64,000 nt of DNA from Thalassospira lucentensis. Its GTDB lineage: Bacteria; Pseudomonadota; Alphaproteobacteria; Rhodospirillales; Thalassospiraceae. A model generated the notes under the pieces. The model worked only from the letters and a program-made list of their open reading frames with translations, made no database searches and had not been told where the DNA came from. Shown piece after piece: positions 24,081 through 33,990 of this stretch (the stretch's first letter is position 1; each line of letters starts with the position of its first letter). The DNA lies in the NCBI RefSeq assembly GCF_001613805.1, contig NZ_LPVY01000021.1:434001-498000 (forward strand). The letters run 5' to 3'. The position numbers were made by a program, and so were the translations under genes.

Positions 24081-24271
24081 GGGGCACGAAATACCTACAT
24101 AATGGGCAGCATATTGATCTCGCCAAAGATGCAAATGATTCAAATCACTGGCGAATTTTGGACACATTACTGGGCAATAATTGCCGGTCGTTAACCTGTT
24201 CTTCAATATGCGCTTCTATTCGTTGATGATACCGGTAGCTATTGTGCGGACATCTGCCGGTGTTGGGGACA

Positions 24272-25951
24272 GTGGTAACAATCGATCCGGAGCAGTCGAA
24301 CGTGGGCGGTTTATTGCAAACGCTTAAAGGTCTTGGACCGACACGCCTGATGGCCATTAGTGGCGTCGGGGTGTTGCTGCTTGTGTTTTTTGCATTCCTT
24401 ATTCTGCGTGTCTCGGCACCGAATATGGAATTGCTTTATCGCGATCTTAATCCTGCGGACGCCAGCCAGATCGTCAACCGGCTAGAAGAACAGCAGGTTT
24501 CGTACCAGCTTTTGAATAACGGCACCGAAATTCTGGTCCCGGCCGATCAGGTCAATCGCATGCGCCTGTCGATGGCCGAAAGCGGTTTGCCGACGGGTGG
24601 TTCCGTCGGCTATGAAGTTTTCGACAATGGCAGCGGCCTTGGCGCGACCAGCTTTGAGCAGAACATCAACCATGTCCGCGCCCTTGAGGGCGAGTTGGCA
24701 CGTACCATCACGGCCATACAGTCCGTGCAGCAGGCGCGTGTTCATCTTGTGTTGCCCAAACGCCAGATGTTCTCGCGTGAAACACAGGAAGCAAGCGCAT
24801 CCATCGCCGTTAAAATGGCTGGCGGAGAATTGAAACCCGAACAGGTCATTGCCATCCAGCATCTTGTTGCAGCGGCGGTGCCCCAACTGACCCCAAGCAA
24901 GGTTTCGATCATTGATGAACGCGGTCGCCTTCTGGCTCGCGGTCAGGGCGAAGAGCAATCATCAACCTTCCTGACCCAGACCGCCGATGAAATGCGCATC
25001 CGCAACGAAACGCGCCTGCGCAATACGATCGAAGATCTTCTGTCGCGTTCCCTTGGTTATGGCGAAGTCCGTGCCGAAGTTTCGGTTGAAATGGATTTCA
25101 ACAAGGTCACAACGGCGGATGAACGGTTTAACCCGGACGAACGGGTTGTACGCTCCAGCCAGACGATCGACGAAAATTCCACCAACAGCGAAACCGAGGG
25201 TACCGACCCGGTAACGCTGCAAAACAATCTGCCTGACGCCAACTTTGACGCCGGACAGGGAGCAGGCACCAGCAGCCAGGAAACCCGGTCCGAGGAAACC
25301 GTCAACTACGAGATTTCCAAAACCACCACGACAAAGGTCAAGGAAATTGGCGAAATTTCCCGTGTGACCGTTGCGGTTCTGGTTGATGGTACCTATACGA
25401 CAGATGAAAACGGTGAACGGCTTTATCAGGAACGTTCCCCAGAAGACCTGGAGAAGATCGCAGCCCTTGTCCGCAGTGCAATCGGCTATGACCCGGCACG
25501 CAGCGATCAGGTCGAAGTGATCAATATGAGATTTGCCGACACGGCAGACCTGTTCCCGGATGAAGATGTCGAAACGTTCCTTGGTCTCGACAAAGCCGAA
25601 ATCTTCCGTATCGCCGAGATGCTGGTCCTTGCCATCGTTGCGATCCTGGTCATCCTTCTGGTGGTTCGCCCGCTTCTGACCCGTGCCTTCGAAACACTGC
25701 CAAGTGCCGCCGATATGGCACAGCGTCAGCTGCTGGCCGAGGACATGACGGCAGAAGGCACCCCTGCCCTGACAGGACCATCACCGGTTCCGATGGCACC
25801 GGGCATGGAAGATGGCGAAGAACTGATCAACCTGTCGCAGGTCGAAGGTCGTGTGAAAGCCTCCTCGGTCAAGAAGATCGGCGAGATTGTCGAGAAGCAT
25901 CCGGAAGAGGCTCTGTCGATCATTCGCAACTGGCTTTATCAGGAAACCTGA
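24272..25951 (+). CDS. fliF: Flagellar MS-ring protein FliF
   Basis: FliF forms the MS-ring in the inner membrane, the base on which the rotor and export gate assemble. From the GTG at 24272 the protein is 559 residues; a TTG at 24242 would add ten. There is one N-terminal membrane segment (about residues 30-50), then YscJ/FliF ring domains (QQVSYQLLNNGTEILVPADQ, SFEQNINHVRALEGELARTI, ARVHLVLPKRQMFSRETQEA), and a second membrane segment near residue 450 (LVLAIVAILVILLVVRPLL). The C-terminal FliG-binding tail (KKIGEIVEKHPEEALSIIRN) is intact. fliG, which normally follows, is absent here. Confidence 0.95.
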   Translation: MVTIDPEQSNVGGLLQTLKGLGPTRLMAISGVGVLLLVFFAFLILRVSAPNMELLYRDLNPADASQIVNRLEEQQVSYQLLNNGTEILVPADQVNRMRLSMAESGLPTGGSVGYEVFDNGSGLGATSFEQNINHVRALEGELARTITAIQSVQQARVHLVLPKRQMFSRETQEASASIAVKMAGGELKPEQVIAIQHLVAAAVPQLTPSKVSIIDERGRLLARGQGEEQSSTFLTQTADEMRIRNETRLRNTIEDLLSRSLGYGEVRAEVSVEMDFNKVTTADERFNPDERVVRSSQTIDENSTNSETEGTDPVTLQNNLPDANFDAGQGAGTSSQETRSEETVNYEISKTTTTKVKEIGEISRVTVAVLVDGTYTTDENGERLYQERSPEDLEKIAALVRSAIGYDPARSDQVEVINMRFADTADLFPDEDVETFLGLDKAEIFRIAEMLVLAIVAILVILLVVRPLLTRAFETLPSAADMAQRQLLAEDMTAEGTPALTGPSPVPMAPGMEDGEELINLSQVEGRVKASSVKKIGEIVEKHPEEALSIIRNWLYQET

Positions 25952-26032
25952 TTTGCCTGACGGTCCAATCATGGGCAGGGTGGCGTAAAGCCACCGGCCC
26001 GCTTGTCGCCCAAACCAAACCAGCGGTTCGAT

Positions 26033-27151
26033 ATGACGGCCATTGAAAAATTCAAATTCTCGCTCAGTTTCGATGATGCCGATAACGTCATTCGTTCGTC
26101 CGGTTCGGATGATGAACATTATTCTCTGGGCAAAAAGAAAAAGAAAAAAGAGGAAGAGGCCCCGCCCCCTCCTCCGGCAATTTACACCGAACAACAAGCC
26201 GCCCAGATGATAGCCGAAGCTGAGGCCGCGGCCCGCGAAGTCGCCGATGCCGAAGGTTTTGCCCGTGGCCTTGAACAGGGACATGCTGAAATTCGATCAT
26301 CCCTTGAACAGGCGATGGCAGATACTTCGGCACGTCTTGCCGAGACCCTTGCCCGGATTGACGAGCAGCAAAAACGCGCCAACGCCCGCATCAACGAGGA
26401 CGCCATTCATGTTGCTATCGGCGTGATGCGCAAAATTGCGCCGGCCTGGTCGAAACAGTTTGAACTGATCGAAATCGAAAGCATCGTACGTCAATGTCTG
26501 GCAAACCTGTTTGACGCGCCCAAGGTGATTGTGCAGGTCCATCCCGATATCAGCCATATGGTTTCGGAAAGTGTTGAAAAAATCGCGCAGTCGCGGGGGT
26601 TCTCGGGCAAGGTCGGTGTGGTTGGCGAACCCGATATCGATCTTGGTGATTGCCATGTTTCATGGGGCGACGGAACAGCGGTTCGCGATACCAAACGCAT
26701 ATGGGCCGAGATCAACGATATCGTGGAGCGCGCCCTTCAAGGCCATGGCGAGGAGTATGAGCTCGACGGCAGCGATATGGGCGATCCTGTCATACAAGAC
26801 ACCAGTCTGGCCGACCTGCCGCCCAAACAGCCCCCGGCAAGGTCCGAGGTACCGACTTCCGATCCGGAACCGGCACCTGGAAACCGGCTTGACGCCGAGG
26901 GAACAGGATCACACGACACGACTGTATCGACCGGTCAGACCGAAGAAGGTCATGGCACAGAACGGGTTAATATGCCAACATCCCCCCAGGATGATGCGTC
27001 GCACATAGAAATCGGGATCAACGATAAAGATGATCAGCTACAACAGGATGGGGACCCGTTGCAGCCGGATCACAAACCCGATGTCGAAAACGAAACAAAA
27101 GTCGATGTGACGCAGGAAGCTCAAGGACCAGGAGACGAAAATGGCCGATGA
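26033..27151 (+). CDS. fliH: Flagellar export regulator FliH
   Basis: FliH links the FliI ATPase to the C-ring and export gate. The 372-residue protein has a Lys/Glu/Pro-rich stretch (residues about 35-55), a long coiled coil (ARGLEQGHAEIRSSLEQAMA) and the conserved C-terminal region (QCLANLFDAPKVIVQVHPDI, GDCHVSWGDGTAVRDTKRIW). It is longer than usual by an acidic, probably disordered tail of about 120 residues after residue 250. The fliN start lies inside its last codons (27141). fliI and fliJ are 15 kb away on the other strand. Confidence 0.85.
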   Translation: MTAIEKFKFSLSFDDADNVIRSSGSDDEHYSLGKKKKKKEEEAPPPPPAIYTEQQAAQMIAEAEAAAREVADAEGFARGLEQGHAEIRSSLEQAMADTSARLAETLARIDEQQKRANARINEDAIHVAIGVMRKIAPAWSKQFELIEIESIVRQCLANLFDAPKVIVQVHPDISHMVSESVEKIAQSRGFSGKVGVVGEPDIDLGDCHVSWGDGTAVRDTKRIWAEINDIVERALQGHGEEYELDGSDMGDPVIQDTSLADLPPKQPPARSEVPTSDPEPAPGNRLDAEGTGSHDTTVSTGQTEEGHGTERVNMPTSPQDDASHIEIGINDKDDQLQQDGDPLQPDHKPDVENETKVDVTQEAQGPGDENGR

Positions 27152-27503
27152 TGACGATCTTGAACTCTCGGAACTCGACAATGACGATATCGAGCTAGAG
27201 GGCGAAGGCACCGAACTTCTGGCCGCCGCCGAGATCGGCAGCGATGCCATGAAGACTTCCAAGGATCTCGAAGCGGTTTATGATATTCCCGTTCAGGTTT
27301 CGGCAGTCCTTGGAAAAGCAACCATGCAGGTGAGCCAGTTGCTAAAACTGGGGCGTGGTGCCGTCGTAGAGCTTGACCGCAAGGTTGGGGAAGCTATTGA
27401 TATTTATGTAAACAACCGTCTGGTCGCACGCGGCGAAGTGGTGGTTGTCGAAGACCGTCTGGGGGTAACCATGACGGAAATCATCAAGTCCGAGAAAAAC
27501 TAG
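27141..27503 (+). CDS. fliN: Flagellar motor switch protein FliN
   Basis: FliN forms the base of the C-ring and binds the FliH/FliI export complex. The 120-residue protein has an acidic N-terminal extension (about residues 1-40) and the SpoA domain: VYDIPVQVSAVLGKATMQVS, LGRGAVVELDRKVGEAIDIY, NNRLVARGEVVVVEDRLGV. It overlaps the end of fliH by 11 bases. Its partners fliG and fliM are not in the window. Confidence 0.95.
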   Translation: MADDDDLELSELDNDDIELEGEGTELLAAAEIGSDAMKTSKDLEAVYDIPVQVSAVLGKATMQVSQLLKLGRGAVVELDRKVGEAIDIYVNNRLVARGEVVVVEDRLGVTMTEIIKSEKN

Positions 27504-27525
27504 TCTTTTGAGAGGATGAGCGGGT

Positions 27526-28320
27526 ATGGCGGACGGGGGGACTAAAACGTCGTTTGATATCGCGACGGTTGCGGGGTTGGCTATCGGCTTCGCACTTGTG
27601 ATTGCGGCGATCGTATTGGGGGGATCGCCCGGGGCATTTATCGATATTCCATCCGTTCTGATCGTGATCGGCGGGACGGCTGCGATTACCGCTGTCTGTT
27701 TTGCTTTGGGCGAATTTCTTGGCGCTGGCAAAGTCCTGATGCGCACGATTTTTCACAGATCGCGCAACCCGGCCGATGCCGCCCTGCAGATTTTGCAACT
27801 GGCTGAAATTGCGCGTAAAGGCGGGGTTCTGTCGCTTCAGGGCCATCTTGATAGCCTGCAAAGCGAAGAATATCTCTGGAAGGGTCTGTCACTTGTTGTC
27901 GACGGCACGCCCCCCGAAGAAGTCGAAGCCATCATGCGCAAGGACATGAACGCCACCATCGGACGCCACCAGAAAGGTGCGAACATCATGAAAAAGGCTG
28001 GCGATATCGCGCCGGCCATGGGCCTGATCGGGACGCTGATCGGTCTGGTGCAGATGCTCGGCAACCTTGATGACCCGTCTTCGATCGGCCCGTCCATGGC
28101 AGTTGCGCTTCTGACGACTTTCTATGGTGCGGTTCTGGCAAACATGGTGTTTATGCCGCTTGCAGCCAAACTCGAACGCAACTCGGGCGAAGAAGAACTT
28201 TTGAATTCGGTCTATATGGTGGGGGCCGTCTCCATCGGGCGACAGGAAAACCCCCGTCGTCTGGAAATGCTGATCAACTCCATCCTGCCCCCGTCAAAAC
28301 GGGTCAGCTATTTCGATTGA
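27526..28320 (+). CDS. MotA/PomA-family flagellar stator protein
   Basis: MotA-type proteins form the ion-driven stator with MotB. The 264-residue protein has four membrane segments (about 15-35, 40-60, 155-180, 190-210) and PomA-like motifs: DIPSVLIVIGGTAAITAV, DIAPAMGLIGTLIGLVQML, GPSMAVALLTTFYGAVLANM. By length and motifs it resembles the PomA/MotP branch rather than the longer E. coli MotA. No motB/pomB lies next to it, which is unusual. It sits in the fliF-flbD operon. Whether it moves sodium or protons cannot be told from this sequence alone. Confidence 0.85.
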   Translation: MADGGTKTSFDIATVAGLAIGFALVIAAIVLGGSPGAFIDIPSVLIVIGGTAAITAVCFALGEFLGAGKVLMRTIFHRSRNPADAALQILQLAEIARKGGVLSLQGHLDSLQSEEYLWKGLSLVVDGTPPEEVEAIMRKDMNATIGRHQKGANIMKKAGDIAPAMGLIGTLIGLVQMLGNLDDPSSIGPSMAVALLTTFYGAVLANMVFMPLAAKLERNSGEEELLNSVYMVGAVSIGRQENPRRLEMLINSILPPSKRVSYFD

Positions 28321-28378
28321 TCGGTGAAAGCCGCCAATTGAAATTGCCATTGGGAACGAAGCGGAAAGAGATGAGACT

Positions 28379-29947
28379 ATGCAGGTATTGATCGTTGGTG
28401 GACTGGGCGGTCAGATCGGCGCAGCCAGCAAGATCGCGATGGCACGCGGCGCAACAGTCCAGTTGGCCGAAAGTGTCACGACATCGCTGAATATCCTGCG
28501 CGCAGGCAACCGTATTGATCTGGTCATGGCCGACATCACCCTTGATGTCGCCGCCCTGATCGAGGCAATGCACCGTGAACGCATCAATGTTCCGGTGGTG
28601 GCCTGCGGTATCGGAAATGACGTCAATGGTGCGGTCAATGCGATCAAGGCCGGTGCACAGGAATTCATCCCGCTGCCACCCGAAGCCGATCTGATTGCCG
28701 CCATCCTCGAAGCCGTTACCGAAGAAAGCCATGCCCTGATCCATCGCGATGCCCGCATGGCTGAAACCCTGCGTCTTGCCGAACAGGTCGCCAAAAGCAG
28801 TGCATCCATCCTGATCACGGGTGAAAGCGGAACCGGTAAGGAAATCATCTCGCGCTTCGTACATCGGAAATCCAACCGCGCAGATAAACCGTTCGTTGCG
28901 GTCAACTGTGCTGCCATTCCCGATAACCTTCTGGAATCCGAACTGTTTGGTCATGAAAAAGGTGCCTTTACCGGCGCACAGGCCCGGCGTATCGGCAAGT
29001 TCGAAGAAGCCAATAACGGTACCCTTTTGCTTGATGAAATCAGCGAAATGGATGTTCGCCTGCAGGCAAAACTGCTGCGCGCCATTCAGGAAAAGGAAAT
29101 CGACCGTTTGGGCGGTAAAAGCCCGGTCAAGGTCGATGTCCGTATTCTGGCAACCTCGAACCGCAATCTTGAGGCCGAAGTCAATGCCGGCAATTTCCGC
29201 GAGGATTTGTATTTCCGACTGAACGTCGTCAATCTTGATATTCCCTCGCTGCGCGAGCGGCCCGACGATATTCCGGTTCTGGCGGAATTCTTTGTGAAAA
29301 AATATTCCGAAGCCAATGATGTGCCGATTCGACCGATCAGCCCGCTGGCAATCGCACGTTTGCGCAGCCACCATTGGCGCGGCAACGTTCGAGAACTGGA
29401 AAACACCATGCATCGCGCGGTCTTGATCGCCGGCCCAACCGAAATCGGCCCCGAGGCCATCATGCTTTCCGGCGCGGGTAGCAGCGAACCGGGCTGGCAA
29501 TCAGCTCCGGCACCCGAAGCAGCGCCCGCGCAGACATCGGCACCTGCCCCGGCACAACCGGCACCAAGTGCCCCGTCACGCGCAAGTTCGGCCTATGCAA
29601 ATGCCCACGCAGCTTATGGTGGTGCCGCCTATCGTCCGGTTCCGCCTGCACCGCAGCCTCATCATCACGATGATTACGCATCGCCCTGCCCGGCTGAACC
29701 TGTCGATCATGATGCCGGTTCCACAGATCAAACCTACGGAGACTCTTCGGTAACCGCGGCACTGGTCGGTCGAACTGTTGCCGATGTCGAACGCGATCTG
29801 ATTATTGATACGCTGAAACATTGCTTTGGCAACCGCACCCATGCGGCCAACATTCTGGGCATTTCGATCCGCACGCTACGCAACAAGCTGCGTCAATATA
29901 CCGATGAAGGTCTTGCCGTGCCGCAACCCGGCAATGGCCAGGACTGA
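28379..29947 (+). CDS. flbD: Sigma-54-dependent flagellar activator FlbD
   Basis: FlbD activates sigma-54 flagellar promoters in Caulobacter-type systems. The 522-residue protein has a receiver-like domain (1-115) in which the acidic pocket is lost (VLIVGGLGG in place of a DD pair), as in atypical FlbD receivers. It is followed by an AAA+ domain with Walker A GESGTGKE, the sigma-54 contact loop GAFTGA, Walker B GTLLLDEI and [16 protein letters not shown]. Then comes a Pro/Ala/His-rich linker (about residues 380-450) and a Fis-type helix-turn-helix ([19 protein letters not shown]). Its partner fliX and sigma-54 promoters are present in the window. Confidence 0.93.
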   Translation: MQVLIVGGLGGQIGAASKIAMARGATVQLAESVTTSLNILRAGNRIDLVMADITLDVAALIEAMHRERINVPVVACGIGNDVNGAVNAIKAGAQEFIPLPPEADLIAAILEAVTEESHALIHRDARMAETLRLAEQVAKSSASILITGESGTGKEIISRFVHRKSNRADKPFVAVNCAAIPDNLLESELFGHEKGAFTGAQARRIGKFEEANNGTLLLDEISEMDVRLQAKLLRAIQEKEIDRLGGKSPVKVDVRILATSNRNLEAEVNAGNFREDLYFRLNVVNLDIPSLRERPDDIPVLAEFFVKKYSEANDVPIRPISPLAIARLRSHHWRGNVRELENTMHRAVLIAGPTEIGPEAIMLSGAGSSEPGWQSAPAPEAAPAQTSAPAPAQPAPSAPSRASSAYANAHAAYGGAAYRPVPPAPQPHHHDDYASPCPAEPVDHDAGSTDQTYGDSSVTAALVGRTVADVERDLIIDTLKHCFGNRTHAANILGISIRTLRNKLRQYTDEGLAVPQPGNGQD

Positions 29948-30033
29948 ATATTACAAAACGACCGGTGCACCCCATATCAGAACTAAGGGATGCATTCCCG
30001 GGATCGAACAACATAGGGTAACCAACAGGCAAC

Positions 30034-32190
30034 ATGGCCGACGGTCGAGACATCACACCGGCAGGATCTGACGGATCGGAAGGATCGGGCGGCGCAGGCG
30101 GCCTGAACATGGCCGGTATCCAGTCGCGCGTCCGCTCGGCCTTGAGACGTGGCGACATCGCCATGGCGCTTGGCTTCATCCTGATCCTTGTGGTCATGAT
30201 GTTCCCGATGCCGCCCTGGCTGCTAGACTTCCTGCTCGCCCTGTCGATCAGCTTCTCAGTGCTGATCCTGATGACGTCGCTATTCATCCAGAAGCCGCTT
30301 GAATTCAACTCTTTCCCGATGATCCTGCTGGTCGCTACGTCGCTTCGACTGGCGCTAAACATTGCAACCACGCGTCTAATTCTGGGCCACGGACACGAAG
30401 GCACCCATGCTGCCGGTGCCGTGATCGAGGCGTTCGGCAGCTTCCTGATCTCGGGCAATTTCGTGATCGGGATTATTGTTTTTGCCATCCTTGTGATCAT
30501 CAACTTTGTGGTTATCACCAAGGGTTCCGGTCGTATCGCCGAGGTCGCGGCTCGTTTCACCCTTGATGCCATGCCCGGCAAACAGATGGCAATTGACGCC
30601 GATCTGTCATCGGGGCTGATCAACGAAGCGCAGGCAAAGGCACGCCGTAAGGAACTGGAAGACGAAAGCTCTTTCTTCGGTTCCATGGATGGTGCATCCA
30701 AATTTGTCCGCGGCGATGCGGTCGCCGGTATCCTGATCACCTTCATCAACGTGATCGGTGGTATAATCATCGGTACCGCCCAGATGGGCCTGTCACTGGC
30801 CGAGGCCACCGAAACCTATACCATCCTGACTGTTGGTGACGGTCTGGTATCCCAGATTCCCGCCCTGATCGTGTCGACGGCTGCGGGCCTTCTGGTCACC
30901 AAGGGTGGCCTTGACGGCGCAACCGAAAAGGCCGTTTTCGGACAGGTCAGCAATTACCCCGCCGCCCTTGGTGTTGCGGCCGCGATGATGGCGGGCATGT
31001 CGCTTTTGCCCGGCATTCCGATGATCTGGTTCCTTGGTCTGGCGATCGTGCTGGGATATCTGGCATGGCATCTTGGCAAAAAGCAGAAAGAAGCTGCTGC
31101 CAACGCCCAGATGGAAGAAGCCCAGACCGCAGCCGACGCCGCAGGCCCGCCGCCCGAAGAACCGATCGCCAATGCGCTTCGCATGGATTATGTGCGGCTT
31201 GAACTGGGATACGGCCTGCTGTCACTGATCAGTACCGAACGCGGCCAGAAACTGACAGATCAGATCAAGGCCCTGCGTCGGCAGCTTGCCACTGATATGG
31301 GCTTTGTCATGCCCAGCGTGCGCATTCAGGACAATATGCAGCTGCCCGCCAATACCTATGTGCTGCGCGTCAAGGAGATAGAGGCCGGCCGTGGTGACCT
31401 TCGCCCCAATATGCTGCTGGTCATGGACCCGCGCGGCGAGGAAATCACCCTTGCCGGTGAAAAGACCATGGAACCGACCTTCAACCTGCCGGCCATGTGG
31501 ATCGAACAGGGCATGAAGGAAGAGGCCATGTTCCGCGGCTATACCGTTGTGGACCCGCAAACCGTGATCACCACCCACATTACCGAGGTGATCAAGGACC
31601 ATATGCCCGAACTGCTGTCCTATGCCGAAACACAGAAGCTTCTGGACGAACTCGACGACGACCAGAAAAAGCTGGTCGAGGATATCGTCCCGGGTCAGGT
31701 TTCCGTTGGCGGGGTTCAGCGCGTTCTGCAAAACCTTCTGACCGAACGCATATCGATCCGCGATCTGCCGACCATCCTCGAAGGGATTGCGGAATCAACC
31801 GCCTTTACCCGCAATCCGACCTTCATGACCGAACATGTGCGGTCCCGTCTGGCGCGCCAATTGTCGGATGTGAATACCAACCATGATGGCGTCATACCGC
31901 TTGTGACCCTGTCACCGCAGTGGGAGCAGATCTTTGCCGAAAGTCTGGTTGGTTCTGGCGAGGAAAAACAACTGTCGATCCCGCCAAGCCAACTTCAGGA
32001 ATTCATCAACAAAGTGCGTACCACGTTCGAGCGGCTAGGCATGATGGGCGAAAGTCCGGTTCTGCTGACAAGCCCGGGTATTCGTCCCTATGTCCGGTCC
32101 ATTGTCGAACGGTTCCGGCCAACCACGGTTGTGATGTCCCAGAACGAAATCCATCCCAAGGCTCAACTTAAAACCATGGGGCAAATATGA
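30034..32190 (+). CDS. flhA: Flagellar export apparatus protein FlhA
   Basis: FlhA is the large export-gate protein of the flagellar type III system. The 718-residue protein has eight predicted membrane segments within residues about 40-340 and the FHIPEP signature ARFTLDAMPGKQMAID. The FHIPEP loop continues with QAKARRKELEDESSFFGSMD and KFVRGDAVAGILITFINVIG. A cytosolic domain ends with ETQKLLDELDDDQKKLVEDI and SPGIRPYVRSIVERF. The companion genes flhB and fliPQR are not in the window. flhF follows after 24 bases. Confidence 0.97.
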   Translation: MADGRDITPAGSDGSEGSGGAGGLNMAGIQSRVRSALRRGDIAMALGFILILVVMMFPMPPWLLDFLLALSISFSVLILMTSLFIQKPLEFNSFPMILLVATSLRLALNIATTRLILGHGHEGTHAAGAVIEAFGSFLISGNFVIGIIVFAILVIINFVVITKGSGRIAEVAARFTLDAMPGKQMAIDADLSSGLINEAQAKARRKELEDESSFFGSMDGASKFVRGDAVAGILITFINVIGGIIIGTAQMGLSLAEATETYTILTVGDGLVSQIPALIVSTAAGLLVTKGGLDGATEKAVFGQVSNYPAALGVAAAMMAGMSLLPGIPMIWFLGLAIVLGYLAWHLGKKQKEAAANAQMEEAQTAADAAGPPPEEPIANALRMDYVRLELGYGLLSLISTERGQKLTDQIKALRRQLATDMGFVMPSVRIQDNMQLPANTYVLRVKEIEAGRGDLRPNMLLVMDPRGEEITLAGEKTMEPTFNLPAMWIEQGMKEEAMFRGYTVVDPQTVITTHITEVIKDHMPELLSYAETQKLLDELDDDQKKLVEDIVPGQVSVGGVQRVLQNLLTERISIRDLPTILEGIAESTAFTRNPTFMTEHVRSRLARQLSDVNTNHDGVIPLVTLSPQWEQIFAESLVGSGEEKQLSIPPSQLQEFINKVRTTFERLGMMGESPVLLTSPGIRPYVRSIVERFRPTTVVMSQNEIHPKAQLKTMGQI

Positions 32191-32214
32191 TGATCCGTTG
32201 CGAGGGGACAGCAT

Positions 32215-33201
32215 ATGCGCCTTAAGACCTTCAGCGCCCCGACCATGACCGAGGCGATGGCACTGGTCAAAGAGCATATGGGATCGGACGCCATTATCGT
32301 GTCGACACAGGATATCCCGGGCACGGGTGTTCGCCTTACCGCGGCCCTTGACCGCGACCCCGATCTTGATTTCGATATTGTCGATGCGGGCCCGCCGGGC
32401 CATCAGGAACTGCTTGATCACGCCGAAAAGGCCCTGCTGCGCCATAATCTGCCTGAACGGCTGCGACTGCGTTTGACCGATCTTATGGGCCGTGAAAGCG
32501 GTGCCACCAATGCCCAGCAGCTTCTGGCATCCGCCCTTGACGAGATTTTCGATTTTTCACCACTACCGGAAAAAAACACGCCGCGCGCTCTTGCCTTTGT
32601 CGGGCCTCCCGGTTGTGGCAAAACATTGGCCGTTGCCAAAACCGCTGCACGTGCCGTGATGAAAAAACGCAAGGTTGCGGTACTGACCACCGATTACAAA
32701 CGCGCGGGTGGTGTCGCACAGCTTGAGGCCTTCACGCGTATTCTGAACATCAATCTGTCACTGGTCAGAACCCCCGAAGAATTCAAATCGCAATTTTCCC
32801 GCATGCGGGATGCCGATATGGTTCTTGTCGACACGGCAAGCTGCAATCCCTATGTCGATGCCGACATAAAGGCTTTGGGCGATTTCATGACTGCCGTTCC
32901 CAGCGAACCCGTACTGGTCAATCCCGCAGGGGTCGACGCCGATGAATGCGCCGATATCGCCAGTGCCTTTGCCGATTGCGGTGTTTCGCGCATGGTGATT
33001 TCCAGACTGGATGTTGCATCGCGCCTTGGCGGCGCGCTATACGGTGCGGATTCAGGAAATCTTTCCCTTTGCAATGTCAGTATGACCGCACAGGTTGCAG
33101 ACGGACTGACCGCGATCAGCCCCGTCGCTCTGGCCAAACTTCTGATACCGTCCCATCGCGCCGAGAACGCGAAACCGAGTTTCTCCGAGGTCGTGAAATG
33201 A
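32215..33201 (+). CDS. flhF: FlhF-like SRP-family GTPase with altered nucleotide motifs
   Basis: FlhF positions the polar flagellum. This 328-residue protein has the FlhF-type start (MRLKTFSAPTMTEAMALVKE, GSDAIIVSTQD) and an SRP-like G domain with G1 GPPGCGKTLAVAKTAARA and TTDYKRAGGVAQLEAFTRIL. Usual FlhF reads GPTGVGKTT and TTDTYRIGA. The G3 motif DTAGR is replaced by DTASCNPY, and the G4 region reads SRLDVASRLG. GTP hydrolysis may therefore be weak or absent (inference). Its stop overlaps the flhG start (ATGA). Confidence 0.85.
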   Translation: MRLKTFSAPTMTEAMALVKEHMGSDAIIVSTQDIPGTGVRLTAALDRDPDLDFDIVDAGPPGHQELLDHAEKALLRHNLPERLRLRLTDLMGRESGATNAQQLLASALDEIFDFSPLPEKNTPRALAFVGPPGCGKTLAVAKTAARAVMKKRKVAVLTTDYKRAGGVAQLEAFTRILNINLSLVRTPEEFKSQFSRMRDADMVLVDTASCNPYVDADIKALGDFMTAVPSEPVLVNPAGVDADECADIASAFADCGVSRMVISRLDVASRLGGALYGADSGNLSLCNVSMTAQVADGLTAISPVALAKLLIPSHRAENAKPSFSEVVK

Positions 33202-33986
33202 CTGCCAAGTCTGATGAAGTATCCAAAACTGCTCCGCGTGCCAAAGGCCGCAACGTCCTTGCCATTGCATCAGGCAAGGGGGGCGTGGGCAAGACCTGGT
33301 TTGCCATTACCCTGACCCATTCGCTGGTGCGCGAAGGCAAAAAGGCCCTTTTGTTTGACGGTGACCTTGGCCTTGCCAACATTGATATCCAGCTTGGCCT
33401 GATGCCCAAACATGATCTGGGCGGCGTGATTTCCGGCCGGATCGGCTTGCGCGAAGCTGTAACTCCGTTCCCTGATGGCGGCTTTGATATCATTGCGGGG
33501 CGCAGCGGATCGGGCAGTCTTGCCAATCTGCCGGTCACCCGCCTTCAGGCCCTTTCCGACGATCTGATCCAGACCGGCAAAAGCTATGACAAGGTGCTGA
33601 TTGATCTCGGCGCAGGCGTTGATCAGGGCGTGCGCCAGATGACCAGCCTTGCCAACACGGTCATTGTCATTACCAACGGTGACCCGACATCGCTGACCGA
33701 TGCCTATGCCTTTATCAAGGTCACCCATATGGCCCGCCCCAAAACCGATATCCGTGTGGTGGTGAATATGGCCAAGGACCGCAAGGAAGGCGAGGCGATC
33801 TATAACAAACTTCTCAAAGCCTGCGAAGGTTTCCTGAAGATCAGCCCGCCGCTTTTGGGCGTTGTACGTGCTGATCCGCGTGTTTCGGAATGCATTCGTT
33901 CGCAAACCCCGCTTCTGATGCGTCATCCCAATTGCGATGCCGCCCAAGACATGGAAGCGATCACGCAAAAACTGCTGGAGGGCTGA
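33198..33986 (+). CDS. flhG: MinD/ParA-family flagellar number regulator FlhG
   Basis: FlhG is a MinD-like ATPase that limits flagellar number and stimulates FlhF. From the ATG at 33198, overlapping the flhF stop, it is 262 residues. It has the deviant Walker A GKGGVGKTW, the switch region FDGDLGLANIDIQLGLMPKH, and DKVLIDLGAGVDQGVRQMTS followed by VVVNMAKDRKEGEAIYNKL. No N-terminal DQA(E)xLR motif is obvious. The pairing with flhF fits a polar flagellum. Confidence 0.92.
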   Translation: MTAKSDEVSKTAPRAKGRNVLAIASGKGGVGKTWFAITLTHSLVREGKKALLFDGDLGLANIDIQLGLMPKHDLGGVISGRIGLREAVTPFPDGGFDIIAGRSGSGSLANLPVTRLQALSDDLIQTGKSYDKVLIDLGAGVDQGVRQMTSLANTVIVITNGDPTSLTDAYAFIKVTHMARPKTDIRVVVNMAKDRKEGEAIYNKLLKACEGFLKISPPLLGVVRADPRVSECIRSQTPLLMRHPNCDAAQDMEAITQKLLEG

Positions 33987-33990
33987 TGCC

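Noticed and set aside
24081..24271. Sigma-54 promoter for fliF
   Set aside because: TGGGCAATAATTGCC near 24171 has nine bases, not ten, between GG and GC. No other candidate was found. A TTAAC near 24191 is only a CtrA half-site.
28304..29500. A 398-codon minus-strand frame opposite flbD
   Set aside because: It lies antisense within flbD, whose AAA+ and helix-turn-helix motifs are clear. The product has no motifs.
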